A DNA stretch of 64,000 nucleotides from Thinopyrum elongatum (GCA_011799875.1 CM022299.1:29167996-29231995), one strand, 5' to 3'. Counted from the stretch's first letter, positions 1 to 12,593 are shown. The notes: generated by a model from the letters alone, not told the origin. Translations and numbers: made by a program.

Positions 1-165
1 ACCACCGCCGTCCGCGGCACGGGCTTTGCCCGGTCGCCTCCTCCAGTGACGGTGAGGGAGGGATGGAGGGGAGGGGCTTGCGGTGGCCGACGGCTGGGTC
101 TCCCCCCGTGTCGCCCGTGAGAGCGACGCGAGGGTCGGGCTAGGGCAGGTAACAAGAGGCTGAAC
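1..165 (-). other. GC-rich fragment, possibly 5' part of a retroposon
   Basis: GC-rich sequence that stops where a copia LTR begins. Read on the minus strand it contains a GGGCAAAGCCCGTG-type motif that also occurs near the start of the retroposon at 38039-39898, so it may be a reversed piece of the same kind of element. No convincing coding potential is visible. Confidence 0.25.
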
Positions 166-1350
166 TATTGGAATATGCCCTAGAGGCAATAATAAAGTGG
201 TTGTTATTACATTTCCTTGTTCATGATAATCGTTTATTATCCATGCTATAATTGTATTGACCGGAAATTCAAATGCATGTGTGGATACATAGACAACAAC
301 ATGTCCCTAGTAAGCCTCTACCGGACTAGCTCGTTGATCAAAGATGGCTATGGTTTCCTAGTCATAGACATGAGTTGTGATTTGATAACGGGATCACATC
401 ATTAGGAGAATGATGTGATGGACAAGACCCAAAATATGAACGTAGCATATGATCGTATCAAGTTTATTGCTATCGTTTTCTGCATGTCAAGTATATGTTC
501 CTATGACCATGAGATCATGCAACTCACTGATACCGGAGGAGTACCTTGTGTGTACCAAATGTCGCAACGTAACTGGGTGACTATAAAGATGCTCTACAGG
601 TATCTTCGAGGGTGTCTATTGAGTTGGCATGGATCAAGACTGGGATTTGTCACTCCATATGACGGAGAGGTATCTCTGGGCCCTCTCAGTAACACAGTAT
701 CACAATGAGCTTGCAAGCAATGTGACTAATGGGTTAGCCACGGGATCTTGTATTACGGAACGAGTAAAGAGGCTTGTCGGTAACGAGATTGAACTAGGTA
801 TGGAGATACCGACGATCGAATCTCGGGCAAGTAACATACCGATAGACAAAGGGAACTGCATACGGGATTAGCTGAATCTTTGACATCGAGGTTCGACCGA
901 TAAGATCTTCGTAGAATATGTAGGAACCAATATGGGCATCCAGGTCCCGCTATTGGTTATTGACCATAGAAGTGTCTCGGTCATGTCTGCATAGTTCTCG
1001 AACCCGCAGGGTCTACACACTTAACGTTTGGTGACGATATAAGTATAGTTGAGTTGTTTTGGTGGTAACCGAAGGTTGTTCGGAGTCCCGGATGAGATCG
1101 CGGACATGACGAGGAACTCCGGAATGGTCCGGAGGTGAATATTGATATATAGGACGAAGGGTATCGGAGTCCGGAAGTGTTCCAGGGGCACCAGGTTATG
1201 ACCGGGATGACCGAAAGGGGTTTCGGGGGGCCCCGACAAGTTTTGGGGGGCCTCATGGGCCTAGGGGAGGGAACATACCAGCCCACTAAGAGGGTGTGCG
1301 CCCCCCTCACCCCATCCTACGAGATCAGGAAGGGTTGGTGCGCCCCCTAA
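166..1350 (+). repeat. Truncated BARE/Angela-like copia LTR, forward
   Basis: Starts TATTGGAATATGCCC, one base off the usual TGTTGGAATATGCCC start of BARE/Angela-type LTRs. It continues with the usual LTR landmarks (GGATACATAGACAA, the 'ATGATGTGATGGAC' block, 'GTTCGGAGTCCCGGATGAGATC'). It runs for about 1.2 kb and is cut off near 1350, where an LTR in the opposite orientation begins. The rest of its own 3' part and PBS are missing. ORFs here are chance. Confidence 0.75.
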
Positions 1351-2325
1351 GGCCCATATCTTTTGCCGGCGGTGCCCGGAACCCCTTCCGGTGACCCGAT
1401 AAGTACCCGGTACCCCCCGAAACACTTCCGGTGTCCGAATACCATCGTCCTATATATCAATCTTTATCTCTCAACCATTTCTATACTCCTCGTCATGTCC
1501 GTAATCTCATCCGGGACTCCGAACAACATTCGGTCACCAAATCACATAACTCATATAATACTATATCGTCTTCGAACGTTAAGCGTGCGGACCCTACGGG
1601 TTCGAGAACTATGTAGACATGACCGAGACACCTCTCCAGTCAATAACCAATAGCGGAACCTAGATGCCCATATTGGCTCCTACATATTCTACGAAGATCT
1701 TTATCGGTCAAACCATAATGACAACATACGTAATTCCCTTTGTCCATCGGTATGTTACTTGCCTGAGATTCGATCGTCGGTATCTTCATACCTAGTTCAA
1801 TCTCGTTACCGGAAAGTCTCTTTACTCGTTCCGTAATACATCCCCTCATGACTAACTCCTTAGTCGTTTGCTTGCAAGCTTATGATGTGTATTACCGAGA
1901 GGGCCCAGAGATACCTCTTCGATACTCGGAGTGACAAATCCTAATCTCGATCTATGCCAACTCAACAAATACCTTCAGAGATACCTGTAGAGCATATTTA
2001 TAATCACCCAGTTACATTGTGACGTTTGATAGCACACAAGGCATTCCTCCGGTATCCGGGAGTTGCATAATCTCATAGTCGAAGGAATATGTATTTGACA
2101 TGAAGAAAGCAATAGCAATAAAACTGAACGATCATGATGCTAAGCTAACCGATGGGTCTTGTCCAACACATCATTCTCCTAATGATGTGATCCCGTTATC
2201 AAATGACAACTCATGTCCATGGTTAGGAAACCAAAACCATCTTTGATCAACGAGCTAGTCAAGTAGAGGCTCACTAGGGACATGGTGTTTGTTTATGTAT
2301 TCACACATGTATTCAGGTTTCCGAT
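1351..2325 (-). repeat. Reversed copia LTR fragment (left part)
   Basis: On the minus strand this matches roughly the first kilobase of the LTR at 15960-17715 (TGAAGGAAATATGCCC family), without its last part. It ends in CCGAT at 2321-2325, the left copy of the target-site duplication of the gypsy element that follows. The remaining about 100 bp of this LTR lie at 22526-22628, so the gypsy element split it. Confidence 0.8.
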
Positions 2326-4022
2326 TGATGTCTACTACGCAACTTTATTCTTGTAGACTCGTGTTGGGCCTCCAACCGCAGAGTTTTGTAGGACAGTAGC
2401 AATTTTCCTCAAGTGGATGACCTAAGGTTTATCAATCTGTGGGAGGTGTAGGATGAAGATGGTCTCTCTCAAACAACCCTGCAACCAAATAACAAAGAGT
2501 CTCTTGTGTCCCCAACACACCAAATACAATGGTAATTTGTATAGGTGCACTAGTTCGGCGAAGAGATGGTGATACAAGTGTAATATGGATAGTAGATATT
2601 GGTTTTTGTAGTAGGAACAATAAAAAACAGCAAGGTAGCAATTGATAAAACGGAGCACAAACGGTATTGCAATGCTTGAAAATGAGGCCTAGGGTCCGTA
2701 CTTTCGCTAGCTAGTGCAATCTCTCAACAATGCTAATCTAATTGGATTATATAACCATCCCTCAACGTGTGATGAAGAATCACTCCAAAGTTCTTATCTA
2801 GCGGAGAACATAAGAAGAAATTGTTTGCAGCTATTCTTTCCGATCGATCTATCCAAGAGTTCGTACTAAAATAACACCAAGTTATTCTTTCCGATCGATC
2901 TATCCAAGAGTTCGTACTAAAATAACACCAAGTTATTCTTTCCGATCGATCTATCAAGAGTTCGTACTAAAATAACACTAAGTTATTGTTTCCGATCGAT
3001 CTATCAAGAGTTCATACTAAAATAACAAAAAAGCAAATTCAGATTCATAATACTCAATCCAACACAAAGAACCTCAAAGAGTGCCCCAAGATTTCTACCG
3101 GAGAAACAAAAGACGAGAACGTGCATCAACCCCTATGCATAGATTACCCCAATGTCACCTCGGGAATCTGCGAGTTGAGTACCAAAACATATCTCAAGTG
3201 AATCAATATAATACCCCATTGTCACCACGGGTATTCATATGCAAGACATACATCAAGTGTTCTCAAATCCATAAAAGTATTCAATCCGATAAAATGAAAT
3301 CTCAAAGGGAAAACTCAATTCACAACAAGATAGAGAGGGGAAAACACCATATGATCCAACTATATTAACAAAGCCCGCGATATATCAAGATCATGACATC
3401 TCAAGAACACGCGAGAGAGAGAGAGATTAAACACATAGCTACTGGTAGAAACCCTCAGCCCCGAGGGTGGACTACTCCCTCCTCATCATAGTGGCCGCCG
3501 GGATGATGAAGATGGCCACCGACGATGATTTCCCCCTCCGACAGGGTGCCGGAATGGGGTATAGATTGGTTTTTCGTGGCTACAGAGGCTTCCGGCGGCG
3601 GAACTTCTGATCTAGGGTTACCCCCGAGGGTTTTGGAAATTTGGAAATTTATAGGGCGAAGAGGCGGTGCGGGAGGCCACCGAGGTGGGCACAACCCACC
3701 TGGGCGCGCCTGGGCCCCCAGGCGCGCCCTGGTGGGTTGTGCTCCCCTCGAAGCTCCCCTTTGGTACTTCTTTGGCCCACCGGGTATCTTCTGGTCCAGA
3801 AAAAATCTCCACAAAGTTTCGCTGTGTTTGGACTCCGTTTGGTATTGATTTTCTGCGAAGTAAAAAACAAGCAAAAAACATCAACTTGCACTGGGCACTA
3901 TGTCAATAGTTTAGTCCCAAAAAATGATATAAAGTTGCTATAAAATGATTGTAAAACATCCAAGAATGATAATATAACAGCATGAAACAAGCAAAAATTA
4001 TAGATACGTTGGAGACGTATCA
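2326..4022 (-). repeat. 3' LTR of the gypsy element
   Basis: About 1.70 kb, TGATGTCTAC...GACGTATCA on the plus strand. It is colinear with the LTR at 20881-22525 but longer, mainly because it holds four instead of three copies of a roughly 51-bp internal repeat (about 2831-3028). The GC-rich stretch 3640-3780 yields overlapping ORFs on both strands that are composition artefacts. Confidence 0.88.
2831..3028. repeat. Minisatellite inside LTR, 4 units of about 51 bp
   Basis: Tandem units of the form TTATTCTTTCCGATCGATCT followed by a 'CAAGAGTTCGTACTAAAATAACAC' block, with small substitutions between units. The sister LTR (about 21382-21533) has three units. Confidence 0.85.
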
Positions 4023-6011
4023 ACATCCCCAAGCTTAATTCCTACTCGTCCTCGAGTAGGTAAATGATAAAACAGAATTTTTGATGTGGAATGCTGCCTA
4101 ACATGTTCATCACATATTCTTTTCTTTTGTAGCATGGACATATGGACTTTTATATCGTTCAAAGCAATAATCTAGTTTTGACATGGAGATTTCAATACTC
4201 AAGCATATCAACAAGAAACCATGTCTTTCAAAATATCAACACTAAAGAAAGCTATCCCTAGCCCATCATGCTCAATCATTGATCCATTCATGAAACACGC
4301 TCGCATATTAGCTACATCCAATTCTCAAGTACGATCATAGTGCCCCTTAGTTGGTGCTTTATAAGAGAAGATGGAGACTCAAATAAAAATAAAAATTGCA
4401 TAAAGTAAATAGATAGCCCCTTCGCAGAGGGAAGTAGGGATTTATAGAGGTGCCAGAGCTCAAAGCGAAAAAGAGAGATAGAAACATTTTGGATGGCATG
4501 CTTTTCCTGTCAACGAAAACGATCGAGTGGTTCCCAATACTTTCCATGCTAGATATATCATAGGCGGTTCCCAAACAGAAAATAAAGTTTATTCCTTTTT
4601 CCACCATTCTTTCACATTCCACGGCTAGCCGTATCCACGGGTACCGTCCATACCAACACTTTCCAAGGAATTTATTATTTGACAACATAAAGTAAATTCA
4701 TTTTTCATTTCGGGACTGGGCATCCCTATTACCTTTGCCGTACTCTCGTGCAATGACAAGTGAATAAACACTCATCTTGAGAATAACACATCTAGCATGG
4801 AAAAATATCAGCCACCCCCTACCATTTCATGAGCGGTACGAGCACACAAAAAGGAAATTATTTTGAAAATTAGAGATGGCACATGCAAATTTGCTTAGAA
4901 TGGCATGGAAATACCGCATATAGGTCGGTATGGTGGACTCATGTTGCAAAACTGGGTTTAAGGATTTTGGATGCACAAGTAGTATTCCCACTTAGTACAA
5001 ATGGAGGCTAGCAAATAGATTGAGAAGCAACCAACCAAGAAACAAAAATTAATATAAACGAGCATTAAGCATAACTAACACCGAATAATGCACCACAAGT
5101 AGGATGTAATTTCATTGCATAACTATTGACTTTCGTGCTTGCATAGGGAATCACAAACCTTAACACCAATATTCTTACTAAAGCATAATTACTCAGCAAC
5201 ATGACTCACATATCACTATCATCATATCTCAAAACTATTACAAAGAATCAAGTTTATTTTGTCCAATGATCTTCATGAAAGTTTTTATTATATCCCTCTT
5301 GAATATCTATCACTTTGGAACTAGTTTCATATATTGCAATTACTTTTGACAAGCTCAAACAAATTTAAGTGAAGAACATGAGCATAACAATTTTCGTCTC
5401 TCAAAATAATATAAGTGAAGCATGAGAGAATTTCTTCAAAAATAATAAAGCACACCATGCTCAAAAAGATATAAGTGAAGCACTAGAGCAAATGGCAAAC
5501 TACTCCAAAAAGATATAAGTGAAGATCATGCGAGTAGTTAAGTAAATGGGTAGCTATGTGAGGACTCTCTCTTATTAAAAAAAACTTTCAGATCTAAGTA
5601 TTTTATTAAAACAGCAAGCAAAACAAAAATTAAATGACATTCCGAGAATAGCACACATCATGTGAAGAAGCAAAAACTTAGGCTCAACCGAGACTAACCG
5701 ATAATTGTTGATGAAGAAAGGTGGGATGCCTACCGGGGCATCCCCAAGCTTAGATGCTTGAGACTTCTTGAAATATTATCTTGGGATGCCTTGGGCATCC
5801 CCAAGCTTGAGCTTTTGTGTCTCCTTAATTCCTTTTATATCACGGTTTCCCTAAATCTTAAAAACTTCATCCACACAAAACTCAACAAGAACTCGTGAGA
5901 TACGTTAGTATAAATCAATGCATAACCTTATCATTCTCTACTTTAGCAAATCACTAAAATTATTATTTAACATTGCATACTAAATGCCTCTGCATATTTA
6001 ATAGTCCTATC
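4023..6011 (-). other. 3' internal region of the gypsy element
   Basis: AT-rich internal sequence. On the minus strand the bases next to the 3' LTR read AAGCTTGGGGATGT, a purine-rich tract in the place expected for plus-strand priming. A 109-codon minus-strand ORF (4688-4359) with a hydrophobic C-terminus lies between the gag-like region and the 3' LTR, where Athila elements often carry an extra ORF; its function is unknown. Near 5620-6006 begins a repeat unit of about 0.73 kb that continues after the copia insertion. CTATC at 6007-6011 is the left copy of the copia target duplication. Confidence 0.6.
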
Positions 6012-7865
6012 TGAAGGAAATATGCCCTAGAGGCAATAATAAAGTTGTTATTTTATATTTCCTTATATCATGATAAATGTTTATTATTCATGCTAGAATT
6101 GTATTAACCGGAAACTTGATACATGTGTGGATACATAGACAAAACACTGTGTCCCTAGTAAGCCTCTACTAGACTAGCTCGTTAATCAAAGATGGTTAAG
6201 TTTCCTAGCCATAGACATGTGTTGTCATTTGATGAACGTGATCACATCATTAGGAGAATGATGTGATGGACAAGACCCATCCGTTAGCTTAGCATAATGA
6301 TCGTTCAGTTTTATTGCTACTGCTTTCTTCATGTCAAATACATATTCCTTCGACTATGAGATTATGCAACTCCCAGATACCGGAGGAATGCCTTGTGTAC
6401 TATCAAACGTCACAACGTAACTGGGTGATTATAAAGATGCTCTACAGGTATCTCCGAAGGTGTCTGTTGGGTTGGCATAGATCGAGATTAGGATTTGTCA
6501 CTCCGAGTATCGGAGAGGTATCTCTGGGCCCTCTCGGTAATACACATCATAAGAAGCCTTGCAAACAAAGTGACTTAGTCACAGGATGATGTATTACAGA
6601 ACGAGTAAAGAGACTTGCCGGTAACGAGATTGAACTAGGTATAAAGATACCGACAATTGAATCTCGGGCAAGTAACATACCGATAGACAAAGGGAATAAC
6701 GTATGTTGTCATAACGGTTCGACCGATAATGATCTTCATAGAATATGTGGGAGCCAATATGAGCATCCAGGTTCCGCTATTGGTTATTGACCGGAGAAGT
6801 GCCTCGGTCATGTCTACATAGTTCTCGAACCCGTAGGATCCGCACGCTTAACGTTCGATGACGATTTTGTACTATATGAGTTATGTGATTTGGTGACCGA
6901 ATGTTGTTCGGAGTCCCGGATGAGATCACAGACATGACGAGGAGTCTCGAAATGGTCGAGAGGTAAAGATTGATATATAGGACGATGGTATTCGGACACC
7001 GGAAGTGTTCCGGAGGGTACCGGGTACATATCGGGTCACCGGAAGGGGTTCCGGGCACCCCCGGCAAAAGATATGGGCCTAATGGGCCAAGAGGGAAAAC
7101 ACAGCAGCCAGTAGGGGCTGCTGCGCCCCCATATGTGCCAAAATAGGAGGAGAAGGAAAGAGGGGAAGGGAGAAGGAAAGGGGAGGATTCGGCCTCCCCC
7201 TTCCTTCTTTCCCCCGTCTCTCTTTCCTTTCCCCTCCGGTTAATAAGGAAGGGGGGCCGAATTGGACTAGTGCCCCAAGTAGGATTCCTCCTACTTGGGG
7301 CGCCCCATGGTAGCTCCCCTCCCCCTCCCACCTATATATACATGGGGAGGGGGCGCCTAGAACACACACCAACAACTGTTAGCCGTGTGCAGCGCCCCCC
7401 ACTACTAGGAAAAACCTTACCAGTAGCGTGGGTTTTTTGCATACGAGTATCGTGGGTGCCCGCGCTACTGCTACGGCGCTACAACTAAATTTTAGCAGTA
7501 GCGCGTTTTTTACCCCGCGCTACAGCTATCGTAAGTACTAGTAGCGCTGCTTTCTCCTCCTACGCTACTACTATCGTATGTAGTAGTAGCGCTGCATTTT
7601 CACCCCACGCTACAGCTAACTAATTAGAAATTAAAAAAAATTCAAATGCATTATTCATGGATGGAAATTCAGATGCATTTGCTTCACCAACAATGATTAG
7701 TAGTAGCATCAGCATACCCTCTAATTCAGCGTAGGAGTTGCAAGCAAGGGAAAATTACCACCAACACTAGCTAATAGTCATCATAGTCATTACAACCAAC
7801 ATTGTCTAATCATCATAGTCATAGTGTAGCACATCATCATCTTCAAACTCATTCTAGCTAGCTAA

Positions 7866-9092
7866 TCACTCCTGCTGCTCTCTCTCAGGTAAACTAGCAT
7901 AAAACATGTGTAGCACTCCTGCTTCATCATATTGGAGAATGCAGATGAACCTGTCTCCTAATTGTCGGCCGCGCTTCTGATTGCTGCCCCCTAGTACTTC
8001 TCTGCTACGATCCTTCACAATTTTGCTCCAGTCTTTGACTATTAAGACTTGGTCGCTTCAAGAAATCATGAATGCACTCATGTGCAATGTAGGAGGTCTT
8101 GGCCATAAGCTAACCATTGTCATGCGACCTTTAGGCTCGATCCAACGAGGCACAACATTCATCGGGAGTCCCTGTTGAAGAACATCGTAGTAACATACTT
8201 AGCAATGAAGTTTAGCTTAAAAATAATGTATGCAAAAGATGCACTGAGGACAAATAGTAAAAATCTTACCATCTTTCCTAAATAGATGTGACCGTAGTTC
8301 AATACGCACACTAGTGGTCGCACGTTTTGAGTACTAATATTTCGAAGTCCAGGAAAATAACCTGTCTTGACAGTATCAAGATCCTCAAGCCATGAAACAT
8401 AATGACCTATCTCCTCGCAGTTTAGTTCAGCCCTAGGACAGTAGTAGGTGCTGTCTACCAAGCGCCGGACATGTTTGCTTGAATGGAAATAAGCTGTCAA
8501 TAGAAATTAGTTGTCAACTATTTTTAAATAAACAATATAAATTACTTAATAAATATGGTTGAGAAACTCACATAATGGTAGAATTGGAGGCGTCTGCACA
8601 TCGACCCAGATGTCGATATTACCTTCAATTTCATCTTCCGGACGAATATCAAAGGTGATAAGCATATTAGGCTCAAATGCATAAGCCTTGCATAGTGCTC
8701 TCCAATTTTTGCATTCAAAATAGGAGTAGGTGTCTGCATTGTATAATTTTACGGCAAAAATATAACCATGCTTGGTTCTCAAGTGAACTCTCTTTACCTC
8801 CATACTTTCCATAGTACTGAAACCGATCTTATCCAAGATATAAATTCTTGCATGGCAGGGGATACGCTAGTAGAATTGTAAAAAATTAAAATTATAAGTT
8901 GAAGCAAAAGAAGCAGAAGTCATGCTTAATTACAAAAAAAGACTTGTGACTTACTGTATCCACTTCGAAGGTCTCATCCAGCATGATGCTGAATCGCCTA
9001 CCATCTTCTAGGTGAGGCATGTCGCACAGGCCGCGCTCGTCTTCGCAGTATTCGCACATACCGAATTCCCTTTCGCTATCGTCGTCAGACAT
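7866..9092 (-). pseudogene. Four-exon B3-domain-like gene inside CACTA element, one premature stop
   Basis: Exons by GT-AG reading on the minus strand: 9092-8955, 8866-8572, 8493-8270 and 8171-7866. Phases match at every junction, giving about 320 codons. Exon 1 encodes an acidic N-terminus with a C-x2-C pair (MCEYCEDERG). Exon 2 has the F-x-CKNW-x6-AF-x7-FDI pattern that resembles the F..GW..F...N.L..GD.L.F core of plant B3 DNA-binding domains; the B3 call is inference. In exon 4 an in-frame TGA (8060-8058) cuts the protein to about 256 residues, while the frame stays open behind it to a natural-looking stop at 7868-7866. Similar hypothetical proteins are common in Triticeae annotations, which suggests that the element family carries this gene. 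A host function is not shown. Confidence 0.6.
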
Positions 9093-9930
9093 TTCCTATG
9101 TTCATAGTTGAAACAGACGTGCATTCAATAAGCAAAACTAAATCATAAAACAAATTAGTATTCAAATTAGCATGCATTCAATAAGCAAAACTAAATCATC
9201 TCTTGCGTCCGGACATCGTCGAATATTATCACTAATACATCTCGAATAGTATCATACATATAACATCACTAATACAGCCAGAACCCTATAATCAAGCAGG
9301 CCTCCTCCATCGAGTCGACGACGAGGATGCGAGCCAGGCATTGTTGACGTCAAGAACAAATGCTTAATTATGAAAACAAAATTAATAAACACTTAGCAAA
9401 ATTCGGCATGACCTTTGCTAAAAGCAGGACATATCGAGCGCCTGAAATTTGCCGGAACGTAAACGAATCAACATTCTGGCAAAACATAGGCCACTCGGAA
9501 AAATATGACATGTCCAAAATGTGACATGTTCAAAATATGACATGTCCACTTCAAATTTGCATATAACAGGAAAAATTGCTTTAACTAAAGAAATAACAAC
9601 AATTGCTTTAACTAAAAAAATACCTAGAATTCTGTTAACTACACCTAAAGCACCTAGAATTCTGTTAAATACACCTAAAACACCTAAATTCTATTAACTA
9701 CACCTAATTAAAAACCTAGATAAATTTCTGTCCTAATTTAAAAACCTAGCTAAATTTCTGTCCTAATTTAAAAAACTAGCTAATTTAAAAACCTAGGGTT
9801 CATACAAATTAACTAGGGTTCATACTACCTAATTTGTCCTAGCTAGGGTTCGATCATAACCTACATTATTCTAAGAACCTACATTTTTTCAACTAGCTAG
9901 GGTTCAAAATAACTACTCTCTAATAACTAG
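9093..9930. other. AT-rich internal CACTA sequence, no gene seen
   Basis: Between the B3-like gene and the GC-rich minisatellite. It shows short degenerate repeats such as ATATGACATGTCC (about 9500-9555) and CCTAATTTAAAAACCTAG (about 9700-9800). No coding potential was recognised. Confidence 0.5.
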
Positions 9931-10200
9931 GGAGGGAGGGAGGAGGAGGAAGGAGGGAGGAGTACCTCTCGGTGGAGGAGGGCCGGCGCGGGGGGGGGGG
10001 GGGGGCCGGCGAGGGAGGAGGGCTGGCGCGGGGGAGGGCGGCCGGCGGGGAAGGAGGGCCGGTGCGGGGGAGGGCGGCCGAAGTAGGACACGGGGGAGGG
10101 CGGCCGACGGGGAAGGAGGGCCGGTGCGGGGAAGGGCGGTCGAAGTAGGATGCAGGGGCGGCGGCCGGAGCGGGGGATTGAGGGAGAGAGTGAGTGTGAG
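9930..10200. repeat. GC-rich minisatellite in CACTA subterminal region
   Basis: Degenerate units of the type GGGGGAGGGCGGCCG...AAGGAGGGCCGGTGC, strongly purine-rich on the plus strand, with a poly-G run at about 9991-10004. The long minus-strand ORF here (Pro/Ser/Ala-rich) is a composition artefact. Confidence 0.7.
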
Positions 10201-10854
10201 TGAGTGAGAGAGAGGGGCGCGTGGGCCGGCGCGGAGAGGAAGCAGAGGTGGGCTTAGCAGCAGCGCGGGGGAGGAGGGCCAGCGCTATAGCTAAAGCTGC
10301 AACAGGGGGCCAAGGGCGTGGCCCATTAACAGCAGCGCTGGCCGGGAAGGCCCGCGCTACTGCTAACATGCGATTTCAGCGCTGGTTTTGCCCGACGCTA
10401 CTGCTAAATAGCAGTAGCGTGGGGTTTTTAACCCACGCTACTGGTAAACTTCTATCTATAAGCATTTTCCTAGTAGTGCCCCTCCACAGATTACACCCTC
10501 GGTCATATTCTCACGGTGCTTAGGCGAAGCCCTGCGCGGATCACTTCACCATCACCGTCACCGCGCCGTTGTGCTGACGGAACTCATCTACTTCCTCGAC
10601 ACTTGCTGGATCAAGTGTTCGAGGGACGTCATCGAGCTGAATGTGTGCAGAACTCGGAGGTGTCGTACGTTCGATGCTTGATCGGTCGGAACAAGAAGAA
10701 GTTCGACTACATCAACCGCGTTGTCAAACGCTTCCGCTTTCGGTCTACGAGGGTACGTAGACACACTCTCCCCCTCTCGTTGCTATGCATCTCCTAGATA
10801 GATCTTGCGTGAGCGTAGGAAATTTTTGAAATTGCATGCTACGTTTCCCAACAG

Positions 10855-10872
10855 TGGCATCCGAGCCAGGTC
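10855..10872 (+). other. Primer-binding site of copia element (tRNA-iMet type)
   Basis: TGGCATCCGAGCCAGGTC lies one base after the 5' LTR. It differs at about three positions from TGGTATCAGAGCCAGGTT, the complement of the plant initiator tRNA-Met 3' end used by most copia elements. Confidence 0.8.
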
Positions 10873-12114
10873 TATGCGTAGATGATATGCACGAGTAGAA
10901 CACAAAGAGTTGTGGGCGGTGATAGTCATACTGCTTACCACCAATGTCTTATTTTGATTCGGCGGTATTGTTGGATGAAGCGGCCCGGACCAACCTTACA
11001 TGACCACGTTCATGAGACCGGTTCCACCGACAGACATGCAACTAGTTTTGCATAAAGGTGGCTGGCGGGTGTCTGTTTCTCCTACTTTAGTTGAATCGAA
11101 TTTGACTGCGGCCGGTACTTGTTGAAGGTTAAAAAAGTAAACTTGATAAATCACCGTTGTGGTTTTGATGCGTAGGTAAGAACGGTTCTTGCTAGAAGCC
11201 TGCAGCAGCCACGTAAAACTTGCAACAACAAAGTAGAGGACGTCTAACTTGTTTTTGCAGGGCATGTTGTGATGTGATATGGTCAAGACACGATGTGATA
11301 TACGTTGTTGTATGAGATGATCATGTTTTGTAAAAGTTATCGGCAACTGACAGGAGCCTTATGGTTGTCGCTTTATTGTATGAAATGCAAACGCCATGTA
11401 ATTGCTTTACTTTATCACTATGCATTAGCGATAGTTGTAGAAGCAATAGTTGGCGAGACGACCACGACGCAAAGATGGAGATCAAGGTGTCGAGCCGGTG
11501 ACGATGTAGATCATGACGATGCTTTGGAGATGGAGATCAAAAGCACAAGATGATGATGGCCATATCATGTCACATATTTTGATTGCATGTGATGTTTATC
11601 CTTTATGCATCTTATTTTGCTTAGAACGACGGTAGCATTATAAGATGATCCCTTCACTAAATTTCAAGACATAAGTGTTCTCCCTGAGTATGCACCGTTG
11701 CGACAGTTCGTCGTGTTGAGACACCACGTGATGATCGGGTGTGATAGACTCTACGTTCAAATACAACGGGTGCAAGACAGTTTTGCACATGCGGAATACT
11801 CGAGTTAAACTTGACGAGCCTAGCATGTACAGACATGGCCTCGGAACACTGGAGACCGAAAGGTCGAACGTGAATCATATAGTAGATATGATCAACATAG
11901 AGATGTTCACCATTGATGACTACTCCATCTCACATGATGATCGGACATGGTTTAGTTGATTTGGATCACATATCATTTAGATGACTTGAGGGATGTCAAT
12001 CTAAGTGGGAGTTCTTACGTAATTTGATTAATTGAACTTAATTTATCATGAACTTAGTCCTGATAGTATTTGTAAATTATGTCGTATATCAATAGCTCGC
12101 GATGTAGCTCCCCA
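10873..12114 (+). other. Untranslated leader of copia element
   Basis: Long leader between PBS and gag, as in BARE-type elements. Landmarks are 'TGGATGAAGCGGCCCGGACC', 'CACCGACAGACATGCA' and 'CACGTGATGATCGG'. The second half recurs in the truncated copy at 22629-23500. Short ORFs here are not considered genes. Confidence 0.75.
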
Positions 12115-12593
12115 TTTATTTTTGATATGTTCCTAGAGAAAAATAAGTTGAAATATGATAGTAGCAATGATGCGGACTTGGTCCGTGATCTGAGGATTAT
12201 CCTCATTGCTGCATAGAAGAATTATGTCCTTAATGCACCGCTAGGTGACAGACCTATTGCAGGAGCAGATGTAGACGTTATGAATGTTTGGCAAGCTCGA
12301 TATGATGACTACTTGATAGTTTAGTGCACCATGCTTTACGGCTTAGAACCGGGACTTCAAAAACGTTTTGAATACCACGGAGCATACGAGATGTTCCAAG
12401 AGCTGAAATTGGTATTTCAGACTCATGCCCGTGTTAAGAGGTATGAGACCTCTGACAAGTACTTTGCCTACAAAATGGAGGAGAATAGCTCAGCTAGTGA
12501 GCATGTGCTCAGAATGTCTGGGTACTATAATCGCTTGAATCAAGTGGGAGTTAATCTTCCAGATAAGATAGTGATTGACAAAGTTCTCTAGTC
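12115..12593 (+). pseudogene. Copia gag remnant
   Basis: Encodes the N-terminal gag core of a BARE-type element (motifs such as MLYGLEPGLQKRFE and ASEHVLRMSGYYNRL), interrupted by stop codons (for example in the stretch before 12331) and ending at a stop at about 12591. The longest open stretch is 12331-12591. It would have formed the virus-like particle coat with the zinc-knuckle part downstream. Non-functional. Confidence 0.8.

Larger units (their letters stand above)
7400..10478 (-). mobile_element. CACTA DNA transposon carrying a B3-like gene
   Basis: Begins CACTACTAGGAAAA and ends TTTTCCTAGTAGTG, an inverted pair typical of Caspar-like CACTA elements in Triticeae. Subterminal copies of a CAGTAGCG(T/C)G motif occur near both ends. 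The comparison LTR at 17334-17348 shows the empty site, a run of five C; here the run is duplicated around the element (exact duplication length ambiguous). No transposase was recognised. Inside lie a gene-like unit on the minus strand (7866-9092), AT-rich sequence to about 9930 and a GC-rich minisatellite at about 9930-10200. It is most likely non-autonomous. Confidence 0.88.
6012..10853 (+). repeat. 5' LTR of copia element, interrupted by CACTA element
   Basis: Starts TGAAGGAAATATGCCC and ends CTACGTTTCCCAACA, as in the 3' LTR. It is colinear with 15960-17715 except for the 3.08-kb insertion at 7400-10478. A CTATATATA box-like stretch lies near 7333 in the LTR promoter region. Confidence 0.92.

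Noticed and set aside
3455..3943. Overlapping ORFs on both strands in the gypsy LTR
   Set aside because: They recur in the other LTR, lie over a GC-rich LTR stretch and have no domains; composition artefacts.
6777..7331. 184-codon minus-strand ORF in copia LTR
   Set aside because: Antisense LTR sequence; same ORF shape occurs at 16719-17275 in the other LTR.
9920..10369. 149-codon proline-rich ORF
   Set aside because: Purine-rich minisatellite of the CACTA element read in one frame; no complexity.
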